64,000 nt of DNA from Nocardioides sambongensis (GTDB lineage: Bacteria; Actinomycetota; Actinomycetes; Propionibacteriales; Nocardioidaceae): contig NZ_CP041091.1 in the NCBI RefSeq assembly GCF_006494815.1, positions 2,866,501 to 2,930,500 of the forward strand, read 5' to 3'. The notes under the pieces were generated by a model. The model was not told the origin of the DNA and ran no database searches. It was given only the letters and a program-made list of their open reading frames with translations. The stretch's first letter is position 1. Each line of letters opens with the position of its first letter. This document shows positions 10,337-17,988 of the stretch, one piece after another. Both the position numbers and the translations under genes were made by a program.

Positions 10337-11335
10337 GTGCCCGGCGCCCGCGTGCTCCTCGCCGCGGTCCTGACCGCGGCGGTGCTCACCGCGTGCTCGG
10401 GGCCGGACGCCACCGGCCCCGACGACGACCGCACGTCCTCGGGCGCCCCCTCCCCGTCGGGCCGCCCCTCGGGGTCAGCGGCCGGACCCTCCTCGACCGC
10501 GGGACCGAGCAGATCCGCGGCGGCGCCGCGGGTCCCGGTGGACGCGGCCCGTACGACGACCGCAGTGGCGGCGGTGCGCCACCTGGCGGGCCGGATCGGC
10601 GCCAGACCGGGCACGTCGCCGGCGTACTTCCGGGCCGCGGACTGGGTCGAGGGTCGGCTCACGGAGCTGGGCTGGACGGTGGAGCGCCAGTCGTTCCGGG
10701 CCCCCGGCGGGGTGTCGTGGGGTGAGCCGGTGGCGGCGGGCCGCTCGGTCAACCTGGTCGCGCGGCTGGGCGAGGTCCGCCCTGATCGGGGCTGGCTGGC
10801 GGTGGGCGCCCACCTGGACACGGTGCCGCAGGCGCCGGGCGCGGAGGACAACGCGTCGGGCGTCGGCGTGCTGCTGGCCGTCGCCGAGGCGCTGGCCGGG
10901 CACCGCACCCGCCTGCCGGTGGTCCTGGTCGCCTACGGCGCGGAGGAGCCGCGCGGGCCGACCGACGACGACCACCACTACGGCTCCCGCGCCTTCGTGG
11001 CCTCCCTCGACGCGGCGCGGCGGAAGAGCCTGCGCGGCATGATCTCCCTGGACCGGGTCGGCGTGGGTGCGGCGGTGGTGATCGGCTCCCCGACGTCCCC
11101 GGACCCGCTCCGCGCCGAGGTGGTCGCCGCGGCGCGACGTGCCCACGTGCCGCACCGGGTCGAGGACGGGCAGCGCTCCAGCGACCACTGGTCCTTCGTC
11201 CGTGCCGGGCTGGCGGGTGTGCGGCTCGGCAGCACGCCGTACGCCGGCTACCACTCGCCCGGGGACGTCCCGTCCGTGGTCGACCCCGCCCAGCTGGGGC
11301 GCACGGCGCGGCTGGTGCTGGCCTGGCTGCGGTGA
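10337..11335 (+). CDS. M28-family zinc aminopeptidase lipoprotein
   Basis: An N-terminal lipoprotein signal (RVLLAAVLTAAVLTACSG, lipobox LTAC) is followed by a Ser/Pro/Gly-rich linker, then an M28 peptidase domain. Metal ligands are visible in order: His in AHLDTV, Asp in AEDNASG, catalytic Glu in GAEEP, Asp in SLDRVG, His in YHSPGD. It probably trims extracytoplasmic peptides at the membrane surface. The start is uncertain: GTG 10337 gives a compact signal, but its purine-rich upstream sequence is very close. GTG 10319 is in frame upstream. It converges with the CapA-like gene. Confidence 0.88.
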   Translation: MPGARVLLAAVLTAAVLTACSGPDATGPDDDRTSSGAPSPSGRPSGSAAGPSSTAGPSRSAAAPRVPVDAARTTTAVAAVRHLAGRIGARPGTSPAYFRAADWVEGRLTELGWTVERQSFRAPGGVSWGEPVAAGRSVNLVARLGEVRPDRGWLAVGAHLDTVPQAPGAEDNASGVGVLLAVAEALAGHRTRLPVVLVAYGAEEPRGPTDDDHHYGSRAFVASLDAARRKSLRGMISLDRVGVGAAVVIGSPTSPDPLRAEVVAAARRAHVPHRVEDGQRSSDHWSFVRAGLAGVRLGSTPYAGYHSPGDVPSVVDPAQLGRTARLVLAWLR

Positions 11336-11356
11336 CGCTCGGTGCGGGACCGGGGG

Positions 11357-12798
11357 TCAGCCCGCGTACGGCCCGGTCGAGGTGCTGCGCACGGCGTCGA
11401 GGATCGCGGTGGCCCCCGCGCCGGTGACCGCGCGCGGAGCGAACGAGCCCGGGTCCATCGCATAGGGCACCAGCCGGATCGCCTTGAGCCGGCTCCCCCA
11501 CCAGGTGCTCTCCAGCAGCACGCCCTGCTGCGTCTGCGGGAGCAGGAACTCCATGTCGAAGACGAAGTTGCCCAACGAGTGCAGCACCGGGACCCCCTCG
11601 ACCGCGTCGATCCCCTGGACCCAGTGCGGGTGCCCGCCGACGACCAGGTCCGCCCCCGCCGCCACCAGCCGGCGCGCCACCAACCGTTGCACCGGCTCGG
11701 GGGTGTGCGTGTACTGGGTGCCCCAGTGCGGCAGCACCACCACGGCGTCCGCGATCCGGTCCGCCCGCCGGATCTCCCGGGTCACCCGGTCCAGGTCGGC
11801 GGCGACCAGCGGCCCGGTCCGCGGCGGCATCCGCACCGAGAGCGCGCCGGGGTCCGTCGCGGTCGCCCGCGGAGTCTCCCCGATCGCGTTGAACCCGATG
11901 AACGCGTACGACGCCCCGCCGGCCTCCAGCACCGCCGGTCGCGCCGCGGCGTCGAGGTCGGCGCCCGCGCCGAACGGCGTGACCGGTGAGGCGGCGAGCA
12001 GGTCGACGGTCTCCAGCAGCGCGGCGGGCCCGTAGTCGCCGGCGTGGTTGTTGGCCAGCGAGACCGCGTCGAACCCGGCGCGGCGCAGCACCGGGACCAG
12101 GCCCGCGTCCGCGCCGAAGGAGTCGTCGCCCTGGGTCGGCGCGCCCGCGGTCGAGAGCGTGCTCTCCAGGTTGCCGACGGTCAGGTCGGCACGGCGCAGC
12201 CGGTCCCGCATCGGCGCCAGCGCCGCGGTCGGGTCGGGCACACCGCGGACCAGCATCAGGTCCCCGGCGATCGTGATCGTCACCGCGTCCGGGTGAGCGG
12301 CCACCGGGTCCTCGTCGTCCACGACGGCTGCGGTCACCGTCGGCCCGACCGCGCCCGGTGGCACCACCGCGACCGTGCTCGGCTCGCGCTCCACCGCACG
12401 GACGGCGCGCGCGGCCGCCGTCGCGGTCCTCGCCACGCGCACCTGCCCTCGGTGCCACCGGGTCACCGCGCCGGAGCGCAGCCGATCCGCCTGGGCAGCG
12501 GTCAGCCGCAGCGGCGGGCGAGCGGCGTGGCCGACGACGAGCAGCTCCGCGCGTGGCGTCAGGGCGGGTCCTGAGGGGGCGGGTTCTGAGGGGGCGGTCT
12601 GCGCGGGGTCGCTGTGGGCGGGGTCGCTGCGGGCGGGGCCGGTGGCGGAGGTCGTGCCGGTCGCCGGCGTCGTACCGGCGGGGGCGTCGGGTGCGTCGGA
12701 GCAGCCGGCCAGCACCGCCGCCCCGAGCAGCGCCGCCCCCAGGGACGCCGCCCCGGGAACCTCATGGGGGCGGCCGCACGGGTCCGGCGGGCGGCCAT
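11357..12798 (-). CDS. CapA-family lipoprotein (frame break in signal peptide)
   Basis: The mature part is a CapA / poly-gamma-glutamate synthesis protein of the metallophosphatase-like fold. Motifs are TIAGDLMLVRG, NLESTLS, SLANNHAGDYG, PHWGTQY and VVGGHPHWVQG. Translation from GTG 12715 gives 452 residues but only the tail of a signal peptide (VLAGCS). One extra G in the run at 12751-12754 joins it to ATG 12798, giving MAARRT...MRFPGAASLGAALL...VLAGC, a complete lipoprotein signal. A TACCCT -10 box six bases before ATG 12798 supports that start. The linker after the lipobox is Thr/Ser/Pro-rich. It is divergent from the hydrolase at 12847. The frame break probably reflects consensus error. 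Confidence 0.82.
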
Positions 12799-12804
12799 GG
12801 CGCC

Positions 12805-12810
12805 AGGGTA
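12805..12810 (-). promoter_or_regulatory. -10 box (TACCCT) of the CapA-like gene
   Basis: On the minus strand TACCCT is followed by six bases and ATG 12798. It decides in favour of the upstream start and hence of the frame break at 12751-12754. Confidence 0.6.
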
Positions 12811-12846
12811 GGCCCCGGCCTCCGTCCCGTGTGCCACGCTCGTCCC

Positions 12847-13728
12847 ATGCCCCGCGAGACGATCTCCCTCGACCTGCCCGGCGGACGCGTGCTGGACGTC
12901 CAGGTGTCCGGGCCCGCTGACGGGGTGCCGTTCATCTGGCACCACGGCACCCCCGGGTGCAGCTATCAGCCGGCGAACAAGACGAAGGCGCTCGCCGACC
13001 GCGGCCTGCGCTACGTCTCCTACTCGCGCGCGGGAGCCGCCGGCTCGACCCGGAACGCGGGCCGCACGGTCGCCGACGTGGCGGCGGACGTGGCGGCGAT
13101 CGCCGACCACCTGGGCGCGGAACGGTTCCTGACCGGCGGTGGGTCGGGCGGCGGCCCCCACGCCCTGGCCACCGGCGCCGGACTGCCCGACCGGGTGCTC
13201 GCGGTGCTCGCGGTGTGCTGCGTGAAGCCGTTCGTCGGCCAGCCGGACTTCCTCGACGGGATGGGCAGCGACAACGTCGAGGAGTTCAGCCTGGCGCTGC
13301 GGGGCGAGGAGGCGCTGCTGCCGTTCCTGGAGAAGGATCGCGAGGGGATCATCACCGGCGACGCCGCGACCGTGGTGCGGACCCTGGACTCGCTGCTGCC
13401 CGAGGTGGACCGCAAGGTGCTGACCAGCGAGGTGGGCGAGGACCTGATCGCCAACCTCAAGGGTGGTGTCGAAGAGCTCTACGGGTGGCTGGACGACGAC
13501 CTGGCGTTCACCCGGCACTGGGGTTTCGAGTTGGACGACATCGCGGTGCCGACGTACCTCTGGCAGGGCAGCGAGGACCTGATGGTCCCGTTCCACCACG
13601 GCGAGTGGCTGGCCGAGCGGATCCCCGGCGTGGTCCCCCACCTGGAGCAGGGCGAAGGGCACCTCTCGATCGTGGTCGCCTCCTTCGAGGCGATGCTCGA
13701 CGAGCTGCTGCCGCACCTGCCGCGCTGA
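12847..13728 (+). CDS. Alpha/beta hydrolase
   Basis: This 293-residue alpha/beta hydrolase has an HHGTPG oxyanion-loop motif near residue 36, a YSRAG strand-turn, and a nucleophile elbow GGSGGGPHA. Near the C-terminus are an Asp-containing segment (WQGSEDLMVPFHHG) and the catalytic His region (EQGEGHLSIV). A cap insertion separates the halves. Substrate unknown; family members are esterases or haloperoxidase-like. The ATG is preceded by CACGCT and six bases, a weak leaderless signal. It is followed by an SDR with its own KstR-like site. Confidence 0.88.
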   Translation: MPRETISLDLPGGRVLDVQVSGPADGVPFIWHHGTPGCSYQPANKTKALADRGLRYVSYSRAGAAGSTRNAGRTVADVAADVAAIADHLGAERFLTGGGSGGGPHALATGAGLPDRVLAVLAVCCVKPFVGQPDFLDGMGSDNVEEFSLALRGEEALLPFLEKDREGIITGDAATVVRTLDSLLPEVDRKVLTSEVGEDLIANLKGGVEELYGWLDDDLAFTRHWGFELDDIAVPTYLWQGSEDLMVPFHHGEWLAERIPGVVPHLEQGEGHLSIVVASFEAMLDELLPHLPR

Positions 13729-13806
13729 CGACGGGCGCGGGCACCAGTCCTCAGCGGGCGGGACGCGGCCCTGCCGGCCTCGGTGGGACGGCCACTCGAC
13801 GGAAAC

Positions 13807-13820
13807 TGAAACACGTTCTA
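13807..13820. promoter_or_regulatory. KstR-like operator, site 2
   Basis: TGAAACACGTTCTA fits TnnAACnnGTTnnA, with imperfect outer symmetry. It lies 10 bp before the SDR start codon and overlaps the -10 box, a repressing position. Confidence 0.68.
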
Positions 13821-13824
13821 CTGT
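13819..13824 (+). promoter_or_regulatory. -10 box (TACTGT), leaderless promoter of the SDR gene
   Basis: TACTGT lies six bases before ATG 13831. The hexamer is the same as in the other KstR-linked promoter at 8198. Confidence 0.6.
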
Positions 13825-13830
13825 GTCGCC

Positions 13831-14625
13831 ATGGTGGACCTGCTGACCGACAAGGTCGTCGTTCTGTCCGGTGTCGGCCCCGGCCTCGGCCGCTCGCTGG
13901 GCGAGGAGGCGGCCAGGATGGGCGCCGACCTGGTGCTCGCGAGCCGGACTCCGAAGCGACTGGAGAAGATGGCCGAGGTGGTGCGGTCACACGGGCGTCG
14001 GGCGCTCGTCGTACCGACCGACATCACCGACGAGGACCAGCGCCAGGCGCTGGTCGACGCGGCCGTCGCGGAGTTCGGCAAGGTCGACTGCCTGATCAAC
14101 AACGCGTTCGGCATCCCGCCGATGGACCCGCTCTCCACCCTCGACGTCGAGGGCCTGCGCTCGGCCAACGAGACCAACGTCTTCGCGCCGCTGCGCCTCT
14201 CCGCGCTCTTCGCCGACGCGCTCGCCCAGACCGACGACAAGGTCGGCGGCTCGATCATCATGGTCAACTCGTGCGTCATTTACTCCAGCCAGCCCGAATA
14301 CTCCGGCTACAAGCTCTCCAAGGGAGCCCTGGAGCACCTCGCCTCCTCCTTGGCCACCGAGCTCGGGCCGCGGGGCATCCGGGTCAACAGCGTGGCGCCG
14401 TCCTACATCTACGAGGACGTCAACAAGGCCTACTTCGACTGGATCGCCTCCGAGACCGGCCGCACCCACGAGGAGGTGTACGCCGAGAAGGCCGAGCCCA
14501 CCGACCTCAAGCGGCTCGCCACCCCCGACGAGGTCGCCCGCGCCACCCTCTTCCTCGCCTCCGACCTCGCCTCGGCGGTGACCGGCGTGATGCTGAACGT
14601 CGATTGTGGCGAGTTCCGCGCATGA
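13831..14625 (+). CDS. Short-chain dehydrogenase/reductase, KstR-site linked
   Basis: This 264-residue classical SDR has a cofactor loop GVGPGLGR (residues 14-21), LINNA, a VNSC serine strand and a catalytic YKLSK (Tyr160, Lys164). The cofactor loop is a variant of TGxxxGxG. The first basic residue after strand 2 (LASRTPKRLE) hints at NADP. It probably oxidises or reduces a hydroxyl or keto group on a steroid or other lipid. The stop overlaps the ATG of a sulfotransferase gene (ATGA), so the two are co-translated. Control by a KstR-like repressor is inferred from the operator just upstream. Confidence 0.92.
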   Translation: MVDLLTDKVVVLSGVGPGLGRSLGEEAARMGADLVLASRTPKRLEKMAEVVRSHGRRALVVPTDITDEDQRQALVDAAVAEFGKVDCLINNAFGIPPMDPLSTLDVEGLRSANETNVFAPLRLSALFADALAQTDDKVGGSIIMVNSCVIYSSQPEYSGYKLSKGALEHLASSLATELGPRGIRVNSVAPSYIYEDVNKAYFDWIASETGRTHEEVYAEKAEPTDLKRLATPDEVARATLFLASDLASAVTGVMLNVDCGEFRA

Positions 14626-15779
14626 GTGAGCCGCGCCAGCGCGCCGATGTCGGCACCTTCGAGGAAATCTGCGCCGCCGCGACCCGCACCACGGGCCTCA
14701 CCGACTTCGGCTTCGACGACGAGCCGGGGCACGAGCAGGCGTTCCGGCTCCTCGTCGAGGACCTCGGCTCCGCCGAGGCCGGACTGACCGGGACCGGGAA
14801 CTACTTCATGCGCTCCCAGGTGAAGAGTGCCCTGGTGGCGCGGCTGATGACGCAGGCACGCTTCGCCGAGTTCCCGCAGCACGCCGAGGTGGCGATCGAG
14901 CGTCCGATCTTCGTGCTGGGCCTGCCCCGCACCGGCACCACCGCGCTCAGCCGGCTGCTCTGCGCGGACCCGCACCACCAGGGCCTGGAGATGTGGCTGA
15001 CCGAGTTCCCCCAGCCACGGCCGCCGCGGGAGTCCTGGGAGCAGGACCCGGTGTTCAGCGCCATCCAGGGCGCCTTCGCCGAGCACCACGTGAGCAACCC
15101 CGAGTTCATGGGCATCCACTACTCCGACGCCGGAGAGCCCGAGGAGTGCTGGCGGGTGCTGCGCCAGACCGGCAAGTCGCTCGGCTTCGAGTCCCTCGCC
15201 CACATCCCGGCCTACTCCGCCTGGCTCGCCGAGCAGGAATGGACCGACGCCTACCAGCGGCACCGGCAGAACCTGCAGTTGATCGGCCTCAACGACCAGG
15301 ACCAGCGCTGGGTGCTGAAGAACCCCTCCCACCTGATCGCACTCGACGCGCTGATGGAGGTCTACCCCGACGCGCTCGTGGTGATGACCCAGCGTGATCC
15401 CGTGACCTCGGTCGCCTCGGCCTGCTCGCTGTCCGCGGAGGCCACCGCCGGTCACTCGACCACGTTCGTCGGCGAGACGCTGGGGCAGGACCAGCTGGGC
15501 CACCTGACCCGGCAGTGGCAGTCCTTCTGGCAGGCCCGCCCACGGTACGACGAGCGCCAGTTCTTCGACGTCGACTACCGCGCCTTCGTGCAGGACCCGG
15601 TCGGCACGGTGGGCGCCATCTACGACGCCTTCGACCTGACCTGGAGCGAGGACGCGCAGGCCGCCGTCCGGCGGCTCGACGAGGAGTCCCGCAAGGGACC
15701 GCGCCGGCCCTCGCACTCCTACGACCTGGCCGACTACGGACTCAGCGAGGAGCAGGTGCACCGGGCATTCGACCGCTGA
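14622..15779 (+). CDS. Sulfotransferase family protein
   Basis: This 385-residue protein has a PAPS-binding P-loop FVLGLPRTGTTALSR at about residues 98-112. LKNPSHLIALDAL and VVMTQRDPVTSVAS (3'-phosphate binding Arg/Ser) follow, then YRAFVQDPVGTVGAIYDAF and a C-terminal helix. Actinobacterial relatives are large, lipid- or sterol-acting sulfotransferases. The four-base overlap with the SDR suggests sequential action on one hydroxylated or keto substrate. A 14-bp palindrome at 15810-15823 follows the gene and may help termination. Confidence 0.92.
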   Translation: MSEPRQRADVGTFEEICAAATRTTGLTDFGFDDEPGHEQAFRLLVEDLGSAEAGLTGTGNYFMRSQVKSALVARLMTQARFAEFPQHAEVAIERPIFVLGLPRTGTTALSRLLCADPHHQGLEMWLTEFPQPRPPRESWEQDPVFSAIQGAFAEHHVSNPEFMGIHYSDAGEPEECWRVLRQTGKSLGFESLAHIPAYSAWLAEQEWTDAYQRHRQNLQLIGLNDQDQRWVLKNPSHLIALDALMEVYPDALVVMTQRDPVTSVASACSLSAEATAGHSTTFVGETLGQDQLGHLTRQWQSFWQARPRYDERQFFDVDYRAFVQDPVGTVGAIYDAFDLTWSEDAQAAVRRLDEESRKGPRRPSHSYDLADYGLSEEQVHRAFDR

Positions 15780-15937
15780 TCGCGGCGGCACCGGCGCTCG
15801 GCCCCGGGTGAGCCGGCCGGCTCCGGCCGTCGTCTCCGTGGACCGGCACGAGCCCACCCGCACCCGATCCCCGCGGTCATCCACAGCCGGTGGCGGCGCC
15901 GGTTTCGCCAGCGGGCCTGCGGGCCGAGGCTGCTGGC

Positions 15938-16210
15938 ATGACCTTCCAGATCGACTACGAGGCGACCCGACGGGCGGGGCTGCTCCTGGTCGCCGACGCG
16001 GCGGACGTCGCCGTGGCGAGTGCGCGGGTGGACGGCGCGCCGCAGACCGGGCACCGGGCCGAGAGCGTGGCGGCGGCGATCGCCGCGGTGACCGACGGCG
16101 CTCGCGCGCTGGCCACCACGGTCACCGAGGACGGCGAGACCCTCAGCACGCTCACCTCGACCGCGCTGCTCGTCGACCTCAGCGCGGCAGGCGGCTTCCT
16201 GTGGGCGTGA
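15938..16210 (+). CDS. Small helical protein, type VII secretion target-like
   Basis: This 90-residue, Ala-rich, two-helix protein (EATRRAGLLLVADAADVAVASARV, then AESVAAAIAAVTDGARALATTVTEDGETLSTL) resembles the EspC/DUF2580-type ESX-associated small proteins in length and helix-turn-helix layout. The similarity is by pattern only; no WxG is present. The ATG at 15938 follows GGCTGCTGGC with no strong ribosome site. Its stop overlaps the GTG of the next gene (GTGA), so it is the first gene of a three-gene operon. Confidence 0.65.
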   Translation: MTFQIDYEATRRAGLLLVADAADVAVASARVDGAPQTGHRAESVAAAIAAVTDGARALATTVTEDGETLSTLTSTALLVDLSAAGGFLWA

Positions 16211-17505
16211 ACGGGATCGACACCACGATCACCGGCGACCCGGAGTCCTGCGAGCGGTCCGCGCGCACCCTGCGGGGCCTGCGCCGCTCGCTGGGGACCC
16301 TGGAGGACCGGCTCGGCTCCGGCGAGCGGATCTCCGAGGTCGACTTCGACGGGCTGAGTGCCGACCGGTTCCGGCTCGCCTGCCGCCGGTCGTCCCAGTA
16401 CTCCGGACGGCTGCGCGGCGACTCGCGCCGGCTCGCCACCCAGCTCACGGAGTACGCCGACCAGCTGCGTCAGGTCCACGCCGTGCTCCGCCGCTCCCGC
16501 CGGACCGCCCGCGCGGCCGGCCTGCGGGTCGATGGGGACCAGATCGTGCGGCCGGACGGGACCGACCTGCTCGACGACTACCGCGCCCTCGCCCGGATCG
16601 TCGGCGCAGCGCGGCGGGCGCAGACCCGCGCCGAGGCCGGCCTCGACGCAGCCCTGGAGGGCCTCGGGTCGTCCCGGGCGCCCATCGCTCCCCCGGGTCG
16701 CCCGGACACCGACGACCTGTTCCGCCGCGCGGCGGAGGAGAGCTTCCCCGGGCTCCCACCCGTCGCTGCGGACGACGAGCCCGGCCCGGCGAGGCGTCAC
16801 CAGCGTCCGCTACCGGACTGGCCACCGGCCGAGGACGACTGGCCGACGCCGCGCCGCCCGGATCCGTCGGCGCCACGGCCATCCGCGGACGCCCCGCCGA
16901 CGCCGGCTCCGGTGCCGACCGACCAGCGGGGCGGCGACGCACCTGCCCCGGCCGCCCCCGGTTCGGAGGGCGCCGGGTCGCGTCGGGACGACGCTCCGGG
17001 CACGTTCCGCCCGGGGCGAGCCACGCTCGAACCGTTCGCCGGCACCCTGGAGCCACCGGGCACGCTCAGCCAACCCGGGAGTCTCAGCCAACCCCGGACG
17101 CTCGATCCGGCCGACGGCCTCGACCCGGTCGGCACCCTCAGCCAACCCCGGACGCTCGATCCGGCCGACGGCCTCGACCCGGTCGGCACCCTCAGCCAAC
17201 CCGGCACCCTCGACCCGGCCAACGGCCTCGAACCACCGGGGACGCTCACCCAACCCGGCACGCTGAGCCAACCCGGCACCCTCGATCCAGCCGGCACCCT
17301 GACCGCGACCGCGGCCCTCGTCCCCGCCGTGACGTTGGATCCGCCCGGCACGCTCACCGACGCACCCGCCGGGTCGGCGTCCGGCGCACCCGCGCACGTG
17401 CCGCCGCCGGTCCTCGGTGCCGGCGCCGGCGGGGCGGGCGCTCGCGGAGGAGCCGCCCCGTCGGGTTCGGGACACCACCTCCGCACCCCGGAGGTGGAGC
17501 GGTGA
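16207..17505 (+). CDS. Putative T7SS-type protein with Pro/Thr-rich repeat tail
   Basis: This 432-residue protein starts at GTG 16207, overlapping the upstream stop by four bases. Residues about 1-160 are helical, with GDPESCERSARTLRGLRR and a long amphipathic helix pair ending RVDGDQIVRPDG, like the N-terminal domain of putative T7SS-secreted proteins. A disordered Pro/Asp/Arg-rich middle follows. From about residue 280 there are short repeats of the form GTLSQPGTLDP, including an exact 54-bp duplication at 17085-17192. No enzymatic toxin domain is seen, so it may be a scaffold or secreted fibre rather than a toxin. The tail repeats vary by whole repeats and could be length-polymorphic. Confidence 0.7.
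   Translation: MNGIDTTITGDPESCERSARTLRGLRRSLGTLEDRLGSGERISEVDFDGLSADRFRLACRRSSQYSGRLRGDSRRLATQLTEYADQLRQVHAVLRRSRRTARAAGLRVDGDQIVRPDGTDLLDDYRALARIVGAARRAQTRAEAGLDAALEGLGSSRAPIAPPGRPDTDDLFRRAAEESFPGLPPVAADDEPGPARRHQRPLPDWPPAEDDWPTPRRPDPSAPRPSADAPPTPAPVPTDQRGGDAPAPAAPGSEGAGSRRDDAPGTFRPGRATLEPFAGTLEPPGTLSQPGSLSQPRTLDPADGLDPVGTLSQPRTLDPADGLDPVGTLSQPGTLDPANGLEPPGTLTQPGTLSQPGTLDPAGTLTATAALVPAVTLDPPGTLTDAPAGSASGAPAHVPPPVLGAGAGGAGARGGAAPSGSGHHLRTPEVER
17085..17192 (+). repeat. Exact tandem 54-bp duplication within the repeat protein
   Basis: Bases 17085-17138 and 17139-17192 read the same (18 codons, SQPRTLDPADGLDPVGTL). Because synonymous positions are also the same, the duplication is recent. Flanking shorter copies are diverged. 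Confidence 0.9.
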
Positions 17506-17945
17506 GCGCCAACGTGAGCGTGCGGGTCCCGCGCGGCTGGCCGACGCGGCGGGACGCCGCGCGGGGGATCGTGCTGGCGGCTCGGGCGCCGGGTGGAGCA
17601 CCGGGTGGGGTCGGCGCGGCAACGGTCGTGGTGCGGGCGGTCGACGTACCGGAGCCGGGTCTGGGGGCGTGGCGGAGCCGGGCGCTCGACGACCTCGCCC
17701 GGTCCACGGACGCGTTCACGCTGGAGGACGACGACTCCTACGATCTCGCGGACCAGCCGGTCCGCTACCACCGGTTCGCCCACCGCGACGGCTTCACCGA
17801 GCTGCTCAGCGAGCAGTGGTGCTGGTGGGTCGACGGGGTCGGGATCACGGTCAGCTGCACGGTGGGCACGGAGCTCTACCCGCTCTACTGCGAGCTGTTC
17901 GAGGAGGTCGCCGACAGTGTGCGGATCGGTGCCGCGGCCGCCTGA
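17502..17945 (+). CDS. Conserved protein of a T7SS-like operon, possibly DcrB/LpqN-like
   Basis: This 147-residue protein starts at GTG 17502, overlapping the previous stop (GTGA). It begins SVRVPRGW, then has beta strands, and in the second half RYHRFAHRDGF...EQWCWWVDGVGITVSCTV...YCELFEEVADSVRI. The alternating strand pattern with a closing helix resembles the small alpha/beta fold of LpqN/DcrB-type proteins found next to T7SS substrates, but no signal peptide is seen. No catalytic motif is visible. Assignment rests on context and fold impression. Confidence 0.6.
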   Translation: MSANVSVRVPRGWPTRRDAARGIVLAARAPGGAPGGVGAATVVVRAVDVPEPGLGAWRSRALDDLARSTDAFTLEDDDSYDLADQPVRYHRFAHRDGFTELLSEQWCWWVDGVGITVSCTVGTELYPLYCELFEEVADSVRIGAAAA

Positions 17946-17988
17946 CCGCTCGGCCCTCCCTGCCGCTCCGCCGCCGGACGGAGGGTGC

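Noticed and set aside
15810..15823. Regulatory palindrome GAGCCGGCCGGCTC after the sulfotransferase gene
   Set aside because: Short all-GC palindromes are common at this base composition; kept only as a possible weak terminator.
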